The translations under genes were made by a program, and so were the position numbers. From Heterobasidion occidentale (Eukaryota; Basidiomycota; Agaricomycetes; Russulales; Bondarzewiaceae), in contig JBCAQO010000004.1 of NCBI GenBank assembly GCA_039111635.1, positions 310,001 through 374,000 of the forward strand: DNA of 64,000 nucleotides. The letters are read 5' to 3'. Every line of letters starts with the position of its first letter. Positions within the stretch are counted from its first letter, which is position 1. Positions 23,790 to 35,804 of the stretch are shown here, one piece after another. Below the pieces are notes generated by a model. That model had not been told where the DNA came from. It made no database searches and saw only the letters and a program-made list of their open reading frames with translations.

Positions 23790-24748
23790 TCACTTGACTT
23801 CTGGTACACCGTCCCTCCACCTTACCCCGGCACTCTCAGAAGCCTCTATGGCAATCTGCCTGACCGCCTTCGCTTGTTCCAAAGAAGCACCACTCCTACG
23901 GGCATTATCCATGTGCCAGTTGATCTGACGCGGGGTGTCACCTGCGATCAGAGTGCCAACAAGGGTGTATGCTGTCTCCAGTTGGTCCGTGACTTCGCCG
24001 TATCCATACACTATTCCGTAGGCTATCGTGTTGCTGAACCAACCTGGACAAATTGGTACATCAGAAAGAGCGTTGGGAGCTTGAGGAATGACGCACCCAT
24101 ATCGGGACTTATCTTGTCCAGGAGTCCCTGAACATTGTCACCAGTCTCACCATACAATGACTGGAAGAACTCCTGGCCCTTCTTCTCATATTCTGCGATC
24201 GGGAGGGAAACATTTCTGTGTTATAGAACCCAGTTGTGTTCAGGAAAACCTCCGCATGTGCCACGTGTCATACCTCTGGATCTTTGTGTCACGAAGTTCC
24301 TCGGGCGTTACCTCAAGGAGCGACACCAATCCGTTGATCGCCTGCGAGTAGAAAATTAGCGAGCTTTCTTTTGGCTGGGACGAAGTACCTTCGAGTAACC
24401 GGCTACCATCCCGGACTTGAACAAGCAATCACGGAACTTGCGAGCGAGAAGGAGGCGTTCCTCAAGTGCTTTCTCGCCGGAGACTTTGAACTGGTTGTGC
24501 GCTTCTTCCAGCTCGCTCAATACGTGCTTGAAGATGAGCGGCACGGCGTCAGGCCTGTTGCTAGTGCTGAATGCTACGGTGGCCACGATGTACCATGGGT
24601 TTCTGAAAACTGTAATGAAAGTTATCCAAATCAACTCCGCGATAGTTTTCTACAACCACCCACCATCAGCCGATGCAGTAAGCTCTGTAGGGGCAGGGTA
24701 CAAAGATTTGAGGTGTGCTAGAAAGGTGGAGGTTGCCAATTTAGCCAT
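23790..24748 (-). CDS. Carboxymuconolactone decarboxylase/AhpD-like protein
   Basis: Exons join in phase from MAKLATSTFLAHLKSLYPAP through NPWYIVATVAFSTSNRPDAV, AINGLVSLLEVTPEELRDTK, NVSLPIAEYEKKGQEFFQSL, and VYGYGEVTDQLETAYTLVGT to a TGA at 23792-23790. The all-helical body with ARKFRDCLFKSGMVAGY and LIAGDTPRQINWHMDNARRS, ending in a long helix (LEQAKAVRQIAIEASE), fits fungal proteins of the CMD/AhpD superfamily. The redox CxxC of true AhpD is not present, so peroxidase activity is doubtful. The acceptor before NVSLPIA was chosen at ATAACACAG because the nearer CGCAG acceptor would create a stop. It lies downstream of the amine oxidase gene in the same orientation. Confidence 0.7.
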
Positions 24749-25113
24749 GTCTGGGTACCTAGTTTCAAACAAAGTCTGCCGTGCTAGTATCTCCTTGATC
24801 AGTATCAGAGCAAGGTGCACCGTGGTACAATTGATGGTCCAGGATAAGCAACGTTTGATATTGCCGTCCAAGCTCCCTAAGATCGTTCGCGAAGACGCCT
24901 TACCACGTGCGATGACGTTGTCATCTGTCTGGATTCCCACACAATGGTCGTTCAAGCTCAAACATTCAAGCTTCAAGGCCAGGTTTCCAATGCGACATCA
25001 ATATGGTACATTGCGTGCAGGCAGCATGTGTTCCGATTACATCAATTACAAGACAGAGGATAAAAGGGAGCAATGGGGAGGGTAGTGGTAATGCCTGCAA
25101 TCCTGTAAAATCA
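24749..25113. other. Intergenic spacer
   Basis: This spacer holds the promoter of the CMD-like gene and the 3' UTR of the amine oxidase gene. No feature was seen. Confidence 0.5.
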
Positions 25114-27107
25114 TCAATCCCAAGGATTTCGGCGAGCAGGATGCGATGGACTGTGACAAGAATGTGACTTTATACAACGGGCGATCAAGCCGGCCGTTTC
25201 TTGCCCTTCATAGTACGCGCCGTGCAAGTAGCCTAAGGCAGGTCAATTTTTGGCCAACCAATAACTCTGATTTGATTATCTGTACGTACCAAAATATTTC
25301 CGACTCGTGGCTTCGCCTGCGAACCATAGTCTATTCAGAATGCTGGCCCTGATATTCTCATGATCTTCGACAGTCAAGTCGCCTGGCCAATTGCTGTAGC
25401 TTCCGCGATATAACGGGTCGCTGAACCAACGAGGGAAATAGAATGCCTCAGGTTCAGGGATCGTCATTTCTGGATACATCAATTGAAGCACGGAGAGAAC
25501 CTCCCCTTCCACTTGATCGTCTGAAAGGGCCTCAATCCGTTTTGAAAACTCGCCCTGTGCTGAATCGTCAGCTCACATTCACGATGATGATTGTCGCACT
25601 ATACCGTCACAGTCACGAAGACGATCCCAGAACCAGGGAAGAATTCTACAGTGTCAAGGTCCTGCCAAACTGGATACCATCCCCGTTTCTTATCCGCATA
25701 CAGAGCAAACTAGAAGAGTGTCGAGACCAGATTTCAGGGAGAAGAAGTTTTGTACGCACCTCGGTGTCGAACCAAAACTTCTCCGGGAATTGCAGATAGA
25801 CCTTGGTATACGTTCCCTACCAGGTATCTAGAAAGGCATCGCCAGACATCAGTCAAAAAAGTGGCTTACCATGCTCATCCCTTGTATCGCCTCTGTCTTC
25901 CATTTCGGCAAAGCAGGCTCGAAGATCACATCGCCGTTCTGCAGAACCCCCAAGCTGAACGTCACCAGTACGTGATCCGCACTCAAAGTCGATCCATCCT
26001 CAAGGACTACCATTACACCATCATCAGAGTATTGGATGGTCTTTACGATGGTGTTGAGTAGGACTTGGTCATTAGTGAGAAACTCAGCGGCCTCAGCCTG
26101 TAGAATGCTCGCAAAGCCACGCTGGTCAATCGAAAGCAGGTTCTCGCTCGAGAAGCCGCCTTGGTCAATATTGAAGGTGAGATTGGCTGCCTATGGGCAA
26201 GTAAATAAGCAGTGGCATTCGAAAAGGCAACTCCATACTTGGTCTCTGAACACGAGGCCAGCGCAAGGTCCTCGGAACAACTACCAAAATGGCTCCCCAA
26301 GGAAAAAAAGAATTTTACCCAAGCAGCTGCAGCCCAAGAAGTCATCTCAGGAGTCTGAGCGTATTCCCAGTCAAACTGGTAGTACTCCGCAGCCAGTTCC
26401 TGGTGAGTCAGAGGAGTGGTGCCGATGGTAGAATAGCCGATACGAGACGTAGCGTCCCTGGGGATATTTCCACCTATTGCTTAAGATCAGATGCTTTGCT
26501 TGGGATGCTTTTATAGCAACAATAAGTTACCTCCAGCGATACACAGCCTGTTAAATGCATCAACAGAGGCATTGAAGACATCAAGGTAGTTCACTTGGCC
26601 TGTGTAATCGAAGGTTGCTGTCGACTCTTCGTAAGTTATATCGTCGACGAACGAGGAAGAAGACGGACTCATGCTGCTATGGTAGTGGTTAGCCTGCAGG
26701 GAAATATTGTGTTTCCGCGCAAGCTCAAAGACAGGATTCGCAGGACCATCTCCAAACTGCGTCCCGTGAATCCAATTGGCACCGACCTCCAGTCTATAAG
26801 GCCTATCAGGAGACCCAAACAAGGTACTCTTCATTCGTCCTCCAATCTCATCGCGGGCCTCAACGATTTTGAAATCATGGATGCCTTGCTGGTGAAGAGT
26901 TCGCGCGGCAATGATACCTGTCATACCGCCTCCGAGTATAAGTACTTGGGCATGGTGTTCACTGGTCCGATCGACCGTAAGAGGTACTTGGAGACCTATG
27001 GCAAGAGGAGAAAAAGCGAAGCCGAGGAGTGGAAGAAGGTGCATGAAATTAAAAGAAAGCGAGGTAGCGCTGGCAAGAGCGATCGAAAGGTAAACTGGCA
27101 AGAGCAT
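25114..27107 (-). CDS. Secreted FAD-dependent amine (polyamine) oxidase
   Basis: Amine oxidases of the MAO/PAO family oxidise polyamines or related amines and release peroxide. The N-terminus has a hydrophobic signal-like stretch (MLLPVYLSIALASATSL). The FAD-binding Rossmann motif AQVLILGGGMTGIIAARTL follows, then EARDEIGGRM and GANWIHG, the standard PAO block. Middle exons are short and intron-rich. The C-terminal part has PRWFSDPLYRGSYSNWPG and LWFAGEATSRKYFG, the conserved flavin-contact end, then GYLHGAYYEGQETAG and a basic tail. The start is the ATG at 27107 (the ORF upstream opens only at a TTG). About ten exons; middle borders are approximate. Secretion is inferred from the N-terminus. 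Confidence 0.85.
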
Positions 27108-27604
27108 ATAAAGGTGGGCGTCCAAATCAATGATAGAAGGTCAGTACGGAGTCAGTGCTCAGGCTCGAGTTGAGGGGTGACTTGAGCATCCGAGTCTCCC
27201 GTTATATGTACGTACGTACCACCATTCCGAATAGGATGGGAGGCTGAGATGACGGAGGTATTGGGCGTAAGACACTGCGCAAATTTGATACGTGCATCTG
27301 TAATACACGGTTTTGGGAATCTCAAACTCACTGATAAGCCCTATTCGGAAAAGACGACGACCAGTGATGCCCTATTGACAGCACTTTCGGACACGGTGGT
27401 CTTCTGGCCTAAACCAGAAAGGAACATCTCCGTTACTGAGCGCTGGCTATTTAAGTCTGCCATCCCATTGAAACAAGCGTGAAAACCAGCTAGTGATCAA
27501 TGACGTCTTGTCAGGATCTCAATATTAGCAAGTGGCCTATACCGTGGGCTTGAGGCTTAAGGTGACCATGTCTACAGGCTTCGGCAGGCTTCGGCGAATC
27601 AGCG
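27108..27604. other. Intergenic region, no gene seen
   Basis: This is the likely promoter of the amine oxidase gene. A plus-strand ORF of 77 codons (27249-27482) has no recognisable content. Confidence 0.5.
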
Positions 27605-27947
27605 TCATGATTGCTCGATAAGCTCTCTTAGCCGCTGAGACATATCATCTCCGAAACACCAGGGCTCCTCACTTATCTCTCTGGAGCTGGACGCGTGATG
27701 GAGCTGTTCCGGATCAACGACCTCGAGGCATGGGCGTGGCAGAATCGAGTTTCAGTGAAAGGACGGAAGAGAAAGGGACGAGTACGAGGTCATACTTACC
27801 CTTTTCAAATTCGAAAATGTTACGGATTCGGTTTAGCCTAGGAAATCGTAAACTATGGTAAAGCATTGGAGATATTGGAGAGTCGTAAGGGTCGAAGCCT
27901 GGAGGCGGGCCGAGGAATATATTGACAGGCGGAAAGCAGCACAACAT
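27605..27947 (-). CDS. Possible small hypothetical protein
   Basis: The ATG at 27947 opens MLCCFPPVNIFLGPPPGFDP and reads through LRFPRLNRIRNIFEFEK to a perfect GTAAGT donor at 27799. An acceptor near 27680 in the right phase gives EISEEPWCFGDDMSQRLREL, then IEQS and a TGA at 27607-27605, for about 78-90 residues. The codon-like composition, donor and natural C-terminus support a real small gene just 3' of the Dicer gene on the same strand. It could also be a 3' remnant of another gene. No family was recognised. Confidence 0.35.
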
Positions 27948-28054
27948 GATATTGCCAAGAAAGACTGGGTCGCATGAAATATGGAGACAACGTCGCTGAA
28001 ATCGGGAAGAGTCAATCCAGTGATGGACATGCAACAAGCTTCACGGCATCTCCT

Positions 28055-31000
28055 TTAACGAACTACGTGAATCATCTGCTCGACCTCAAGTTCTTCCAGT
28101 ACATCCATTTTTGAATTCTGTTCAACTTCCAGCTCACCTGGGTCTTCAGTCTCCAGAGGCATCGATCCACGAGTGTCCGTCAGCGTTTGCTGAGCCAAAG
28201 CTTCAAACCCCTCCTCCGTGCTGTCATCCAGGGAGGTTCCTGGGCCATCTCCGTCAAACGCGATGTATGTTGTTTTCACGTTGGCTTTCGCTGTGGCGCT
28301 TGTAGAAAGAGAGCAATCGCATAATTGGTGTAGACACTGGGGAGATCTGGCATCTTGCAGGGTCGTATACGCCTTTTCACAGGCAAACGCCTTAGCCACA
28401 GATAATTTCGACGCTGTCATAGGGCCTGCGACGACAGTATCGTGTACAACGACACATACAGTGTCATTCTGTTTTGATTCCGGTCGACCGCGCGATTTGC
28501 TATAGATAGAAAGGTCGAGACGCCTGCCAGATACCAAATACAATGTCAATGTCACGCACCGAAGATATATGCGACGGCACCCTGACTGAGCGGCCCAAAC
28601 CAACAGCGCGGATACAGGGTCGGGAGGCATATCCGGAGATAGCGCATCCAGAGCATCCTGCATGAACTCTTCGACGACAGTAGAAGTCTTCTCAAAGTTA
28701 TAGGCAGAGTCGATAAGGATGGCGGCCACGAGGCTCTCAAGCACGTCGCTGATGACCTTTGGTGGATCATGCGCCCAGCTCTTCAAGACCATCTCTTCAG
28801 TAGATGTTTCTTCGAGGATCGGCACATATCGGCTGATAGCAATACTAAGCTCCGTATTGTTGGATAACAGGACTCTGTGAAGGCCCAGGCGTATCACTGC
28901 GATTGACGCTAGGACTGGTGCGCAGACCGCTCGCGTTCGTGGCAAGGCAAGCTGGTGTGAAGTGGCGTATTGAAACTTCTTGTACAGATAAGCGATGACC
29001 ACCAAATCAAGCACAGCTGGAAGACAAACAATGTAAATACGTCGAAATTGCGTGAATTCATCTTTCGCACCGTCTCCTAGAAACTCGAGCCGTTGATAAG
29101 AGGTCCCGTTTGACGAAAAAGAGAGATGCGTCATAGCTTCCACCAGCAGCTCTGGGCGGTGAAATTCATAGCCTAGCACCTCCTGCAATCGGCAAAAAAG
29201 CGCCGGTAGGGGTGCTGACTGCGGAGGACGACTATATCGAATAGACCATGGAATTGTGCCGCCAAAATTCAAGCCTAGTGCCGCTCCCATATGCAAAGCC
29301 ATCGGTATGCCGCCAGTCAAGAAGCTGGCACCGAGGCTAGCCTCCATGCAATCCTGCAAACTCCTCCGCGCAAATCGACGCTTCGCAAAACGATGCGCCT
29401 GAGGCTGGGCATCGTCTTGTGGAGCATCAGTGACAACATACCTCCAGGTCTTGTTGGCCTGTGCCTCACTGGTAAGGTATCGCTCAAGACCAATGTCCTT
29501 TGCGCGAGACAGCAAGTACCGATTGGATATATACCGCTGGCGCAGATCAGAGAGCTGCCCTTCGTGGCGGCGAGGAAATTGGTTGTATATGTGGACGGAT
29601 GTGCAAATCTCGAGCACAGCGTCACCGAGGGTCTCCAAGCGCTGGTTATTGAAGCCTGCATTGGCTTCCGGTATTGTGAAAGCCTCGACGAGGAGATCGT
29701 CCTCAATGGCAGGGAAGCCCAACTCTAATCGAGCACAACGAGTACGCCAGACGTCCGAAATGCGGTGCAAGAGTCGGGGTAGAAGAGCAAAGGCCCTATG
29801 GATATCCTCCGAGATATTGTACCATGTACACAGAGATAGAGGGATCAAATGTGGTAGATTCCCCAACACATTCAAGTTTGAATCAATCTTTGTGGTGGAC
29901 TGTGAAGAATTGAGATGGTATGTTCCCGAGACCTGCCTGTTAATGCGATATCCCTCAACGAGAGGACCATCTAGAGGTATTTCGGGAAGAGAGCCTTTCA
30001 CTTTGACTCTCTGTTGTTCCAAGTAGAAATCACGGTAGGTTTCATAGCCGTATTCGAAGGAACCTTCTGGTGGTCTCGACAGAGGTGTCAGATCATAACG
30101 AATACGGCGAAGGACATACATGTTTGCGTGCCGGTGTCGATTCCTAAACAAAATTCTATTGTAATGTTCCTCATTGACAGAAGTCCAGTCGTAGTTTCCA
30201 AGTGGATATTCGAGAATATGCTCCATGGCCTGAAAATCCGGTTGATTCGTGTCGGCGGAGAACGGGACAAGATAGCACGACAGAGGAGAATCGATCGGTC
30301 GACTAGTTACGTACCACCACAAGCCAAAATTTGTGAACTCTTGGAGTAATTGGCGCTGCCTGCGCTCGTCGATGTCGAATTGGACTGGCACAGGCGGATG
30401 GGTCCGAACGACGCATCCGTCCCAGGTCAATCCGACGGGAGATCCCAAATCCGTACCGGTGACGAGCGCAACCACACACCTCCCATCAAGGCTGATGGCA
30501 TGTGTCCACATCTTCTGTCCAAGGCTCCACGGATCTCGAACAACAACATCCATAATGGGTGGAACAGACCCGACATCTGTGGTTAGCGCCTCATCTGCAC
30601 CACCTCGGCGATCTTTAGCATTGCGTGCTGGCAGCAAATAATCGTCGAAAACATCAAGCCTGTGCAGCGCCCTGACAGCGGTGAACGCGGCGGCTTGCTT
30701 GGCCTCTTTCTTCGATCGCTTCTTGGGACCGGTGTAGATCAGCTGTTCCATCGACAACGGCAAAGCAGACGGAAGCCGTACAGTAGAGACGAAGTCGCCT
30801 GAAAAAGACGGTGTTAAGGGAGGGGTGTACGGGTCGCATGGTATGAGGGCGCAAAGGCGGTTCAATAGGCTTATTGCGCTGTCGTAGGTGAGTGTAGACC
30901 CTGTAGATGGTACGGTATATCGCTCCCGCACAGAGAGATCGTCAGGGTGGATGTAAGTGTCCTCGTCTTCCTCTCGTCGACGAGCATCAGCATTTTGTTG

Positions 31001-32927
31001 ATACATTTTTTTGATCTCTTCTTCCTTCCCGGAAAACGCTAGATATTTCTCCAATTCCGCGGATTGGCCATCCTGCACCATGACAATGAAGGTGGAGGTT
31101 TTGTGCCTAGCCCGGCCGCGCGATTGCACATATCCAACCATGTGATGGATGGCGTCGAAGCGAATAACGACATCACAAGCCTCGAGGAGAACAATGTTCA
31201 CACTACGTTACATATATTGGGCATGCAAACCCGACTCACCGGAAAATCAAGTCCTTCCTCTGCAACCGGTGTGGCTATGACTTTGATCGATATTAGATCT
31301 AAAAAAATGCTCAAGGAATACAAACACCTCACGGAGATTTATTTCTCCCTAAGAAAACGGAATGAACACTGTCAATTGATTTGAAGAGGAGAAGCGAAAA
31401 TGAAATCATCACCTGGCGGAACGCATTAACGATCTCCCTTTGCCGTCTACCCTGCATTTCGAGGAGTGGATCTCCCATTTCACCCCCATGGCCGACCAAT
31501 TCTGCACACGACACTATTCCCCGCAACTGAGGAATACGAGAAAGAAGCTTCGCCAAACAAGCTGCGATATGCCGCTGCTCCACGAATACAATTCCTTGGA
31601 AATTTGCCGTGTGAAACGATGTGAGAATCTCGGCAAGTTCCCTGACCTTAGGCGAGCACCACTCCAAACTAAAGGACCAAGATTCTGGCAGGTCTGGGTT
31701 GTCATCGACAGATTCGAACAATGGTGCATATTCTTCCACCAGTTCGTAGATCTCACGCATTTCGGGGGCAAGTTGTTTCGTGAGGTAATTCAAAGTTGAC
31801 GTTGACATGGGACTATCATCGTAGAGCTGTGCGCGCAAGATCTCCATTTCGTCGGACGTAGATGGCACCATAAGCTGATGAATGCGTTGCCGGAGGTCGG
31901 AGTACAAGAAAAGTTCGGCGCCGAGGGGTCCGAGGCTGTCCACAGCCACGTTATATCTTGCTTGGATTTTGAACCAGGAAATATCCACACTAGCAGGTAT
32001 TCTGGACCAATCAAAGCGGCTGTAGATGGTGGGCAAAGGATACTCAGGATAACTTTCTGGGGATGCCGGATACTTATGAATGATCTAGAACGGCAAGAAA
32101 ATAATCTTGATTAGGAGGAAGATGGATCGAAAAAGCAGTGATACCTCTGTGGGTCTCGGTGCATGATTTTCAAGTTCGACAGCGTGATGCATAACAGTGA
32201 TCACCTTCGCATCCATATTCTGTTCCAGCTCGGTGATGCTTTGCTCTGGATTGGTCGTCCGCCAAGTTGGTGAGGCTGTCATGCCAAATATTTTGGGACG
32301 CTCCTCCCTGGGTACATGGCGATAAAAATCTCTCATCACAACGTTTGTAGGATTGTTCCCCCGGGTGTGATGGCATTCGTCGATGATCAAGAGGGATACC
32401 TAACATGAGATCGGGGTCTGTGCATGGAATGCGAAAAATATGCAAAAACACAAGAACCTTTTCCAGGCTCCAGTTCGAATGCGTCAGAAGGTTGAGAAGA
32501 ATCTGGGCTATGAGGATTTTTCGGTGAATCCATTGGTTTCTTCTGCTAAAGTGATCGGAGACGTACCGGTCATGACGAGCACGTCTGAACGATCGAATAT
32601 GGATTTCCATCCACTGCGGTTCGTCATGTCCAGCGCGGTCGCTCCATGTATTTGCTTCACGCGCAATGGGGTATGCTTTGCGATAAAATTACCCTGCTGT
32701 TCCACCAATGGCACCTTCGGCACAATAAATATGATAGCTTTTCCTCGATTGCACTCCTGCGCTGCGGTCCACTTGATGAGCATGATGCCAATGTATGTCT
32801 TGCCGCTCCCGGTATCAAGGACAGCGATGACATTTCCGTTTTGTGCTTGTGAGAATATCTCTTCTTGGTAGTGGCGAGGTGTGATAGAGTGAATAGTCTG
32901 GAGAGAGACTGGAGACGGTGATGGCAT
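28055..32927 (-). CDS. DCL: Dicer-like ribonuclease III
   Basis: Dicer cuts double-stranded RNA into small RNAs for RNA silencing. The N-terminal DExH helicase has ITPRHYQEEIFSQAQNGNVI, the Walker A site LDTGSGKTYIG, IDECHHTRGNN and MTASP. The helicase C part has EEGLDFP and GYVQSRGRARH. A Dicer dimerisation-like segment follows (SAISLLNRLCALIPCDPYTP, KKEAKQAAAFTAVRALH). RNase IIIa has NQRLETLGDAVLE and LQDCMEASLGASF. RNase IIIb has YQRLEFLGD-AVLDLVV and VLESLVAAI, so the acidic residues of both sites are kept. The tail may be a weak dsRNA-binding domain followed by an acidic end (ELEVEQ). No clear PAZ domain was seen, as in several fungal Dicers. The ATG at 32927 is used because an upstream MYFFSVP frame lacks support. 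Confidence 0.93.
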
Positions 32928-33202
32928 GATGAAGGGCACACTGAAAAAATACACAGATACAACAAGGACAGTCCATCAAGCTATACCACACGACGGCAAG
33001 ATGCTGAGTGTAGTAGATACTGGGAATAAGAGAAAACGGGAAGGCCGCTGGAGTATGTCGAGGGAAAAGCAAGAGGCCCGAATAGTCATTCCAGTCAGAT
33101 CGCCGTCTTGCGTAGCTGGAATTCCAAGTTGCCTCCTTCTGCTCCGCAGTCGCACAGTCCAGCACTGCTGCAGACATATCCTGAACTAGAACCTCTATTA
33201 TC
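32928..33202. promoter_or_regulatory. Divergent Dicer/PLP2 promoter
   Basis: About 275 bases separate the Dicer ATG (minus) and the PLP2 ATG (plus). Any element here could serve both. No specific element was recognised. Confidence 0.4.
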
Positions 33203-34172
33203 ATGGCTATCAACCCGAACGAGGATACAGAGTTGTGAGTAGAAACATATCTCTGTCTGAGCTTTACCGACAGAAACTCAGCAACGAGGCTCTACGAAAG
33301 CACGGCATCCTCCCTCCACGCGAACAGACTCCTCCTTCTCCCTCGCCACCTCCATCGCCTACACTTGACGATGTCCTCGACGACTTCACACCATCGGAGC
33401 TTCAAGAGCTCGGTGAAGATGCGCACGATGATGATGCTGAACGCTACATTGCCGCATATCGCCAACGTGTCCTCACTGAGATGAAGAAAGATGCCAACAA
33501 AGCACGCTTCGGTCAAGTGTATCCCATTGGCAGGGACGATTATACGCGAGAGGTGACGGATGCTAGTAAGGTGGACGAGCCAGGGGAGGAGGACAATAAA
33601 GGCACCGGGGTTGTTTGTTTCCTTTACAAAGACGGGTAGGTGAACCTCGCTTGCTTTTGTCCTCTGGAGCGCATCTCATGTTTGCCCATCATTTATTAGG
33701 ATCCCTCGTAGCGATCGAGCTTATGAGCATGTGAGGGCTATAGCTGCTCGCCATCCGCGAACGAAATTCGTTTCTATCGTAGGAGATAAATGTCTCCCTA
33801 ACCTCCCTGATTCCAGAGTTCCGATGTTCATAGTATACAGAGGGGGTGAGATCCGGACGCAGATCGTATCTTGGGGAGCCGATTGTGAGCGACGCGTCGA
33901 AGGTTTGCCCCAATCTTACTGCTCGATTCAATTAAAACTGATATGCGACGACAGAATTGGAAGCGATGTTCATCATGTGCGGCGCCATCATACCACCTGA
34001 GAGACCACCACCAGGCAGCAGAGACATCGACAGTGAAGACGACGAAGATGAAGAGGATCATGACCGATCCTCGCAAATGCGATCGACCTCCACCTGGACC
34101 AACCATACGACGAAGAACGTACGAGGACCGACGAAGAAAGCGAACGACAGTGACTCGGATTTTGATCTCTAA
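33203..34172 (+). CDS. PLP2: Phosducin-like protein (PLP2/PhLP2 type)
   Basis: Phosducin-like proteins of this class are thioredoxin-fold co-chaperones of the CCT/TRiC chaperonin for actin, tubulin and cell-cycle clients. Four exons start MAINPNEDTEFNEALRKHGI, the family N-terminus; exon 1 is 33203-33234 and exon 2 begins at 33282. The phosducin helix region (VLTEMKKDANKARFGQVYPI) and the thioredoxin-like core (GVVCFLYKDGIPRSDRAYEH, HPRTKFVSIVGDKCLPNLPD, VPMFIVYRGGEIRTQIVSWG) follow. The end is acidic (DIDSEDDEDEEDHD ... DSDSDFDL), as usual. The gene shares about 275 bases of promoter with the divergent Dicer gene. Confidence 0.92.
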
Positions 34173-34431
34173 TATATGTATTTCTTGGCTTACTCTCCTG
34201 ATGTATCAAATATCTTCTATTCAGTGCTGCATGTTTTGGCGACGCTGATTGCAGATCTTCGAAATCGACAGTTGGCTTGCGTCGAAGTAGATATCATCGC
34301 CGAGCGGGAAGAAAAATGAGAAGGACGTTATAACGGATAATACAGGTAAATCCAAGAACAATAGACCTTTACATTTCATAACATAAACAAGAAAGCGATG
34401 CGGATGATTGTTTGCAGGCAATGGGACCTTT

Positions 34432-35130
34432 TCACTCGGCCTCCTCGGCAACGGCTGCTTCATTTCCCTCATCCAGTGATTCTCCCTTGGCTCCCTCTTC
34501 TTCAGCAGCCTCAGCCTCTTCTCCGTGCTTTCCCTCGGGTTCCTCTTTGGCATTCTTGCTACCCATGACGGTAGCATTGATACTGTTTGGCATGGTCAGC
34601 AGTTAATCAGACGCACTAAGCAATACCCACGTCAGCATCACATGGACTTTCTCCTTCGAGTCGTCTCCACCGTCAGGGTTTGGCAACTCGATGGTGATAC
34701 GCTTACTTCCCTTCCAGCCGTAACTCCCAGTTGAGAATGTGCTGGGAAGTAACGTGGTGGTCCCGATGAATCCAGGGTCGACGGATGTTGCGGGTGCAGA
34801 CTCGCCGTCTGCAATGGAGGGAGGAGTATTTGTGACGTTGATATGAAGGGGAAGCGCGCGCGCTTTAAATTGTGATGCTGCCAAGTTTGCCTGCGCGCAG
34901 AGAATGTTGATTAGACTAGGTCGGCGCAGCAGGCAGCAGCGGCAATCACCTTCGGGCCTCTTTTACCACCCTTGGCCTTGGAGTCCGGGCTGACACTGAC
35001 TCGCGCAGCCTTGGCGGAACCTCTGGTGGCCATACCAGCCTCGTCCGTTTTACGTTTCCTGCCTGTATGTTGTATCTGTGATCTACCCGGGGTCTCACGA
35101 CAGGATGACTATGCGCGACGCACCGACCAT
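34432..35130 (-). CDS. Small nuclear-looking protein, basic N-terminus and acidic tail
   Basis: Exons join MVGRKRKTDEAGMATRGSAK, then SVSPDSKAKGGKRGPK, then ANLAASQFKARALPLHINVT and a beta-rich core (DPGFIGTTTLLPSTFSTGSY, GWKGSKRITIELPNPDGGDD, EKVHVMLT-INATVMGSKNA). The C-terminus is strongly acidic (EEAEAAEEEGAKGESLDEGN) before a TGA at 34434-34432. Intron 1 interrupts codon 3 (ATGGTCG|GTGCGT). The basic N-terminus suggests a nuclear signal. The small beta core plus acidic tail resembles histone chaperones only in general design; I do not recognise the family. It is convergent with PLP2, about 260 bases apart. Confidence 0.7.
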
Positions 35131-35804
35131 TTCGCTATCAATATGTTAGATGGGAAGATTTGCGGTCAATAGTCTGTGTGTGAATGAAGGAGGGATTAAA
35201 TACGAACGCGACAGTCGTGAGATAGATATAATTAAGCGGGGCGAGAACAATCAATGGGTATTTGTTCGGGCACTGGGCTTCGAATTAAGTGCTCCCTGAC
35301 AACGCGCCTGACGCGTCTATGATGTCACGCGATCCACTTGAAAGTTGCCACGCAAGCCCAGGCAATTCCATATATGTACTTTCTGAAACTATCCTAGAAG
35401 GTCAATTGTTTGACAATATTCGATATGCGCGAGCTGAGCAGGCTCGGTGCCTCTCAGCGCTTCTAAGTGTATGTTCCAAAGCAACACCCGTCATCAGGAC
35501 AAAGAGTTAGGTTCATGTTGATGGATCGTGGCTTTCACAGGATGTTGTATGCTTCCTCGTCGAAGGGGTGTGTAAAGAAGGCATCATACCAGATGCTTGA
35601 TGACCTTTTCTCTCAGTGCCTTCACTCTAGTCAGCATGGAACTATTGTTCTCTTATTTTTGATGACGAGTACCTTCGCATGCAACTATCCTACGCACCAT
35701 TGTAGATCACAGCATACGTTGTAGAGATCAGAATTGTGTAGTATACATGGTAATGACATAAAAAATCTTGTCCGAACGTTTCGACAAACCTCTCGACGGG
35801 GAGT
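35131..35804. other. Intergenic region, no gene seen
   Basis: This region holds the promoter of the small acidic-tail protein and the 3' UTR of the seven-helix protein. Two short plus-strand ORFs have no recognisable content. Confidence 0.5.
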
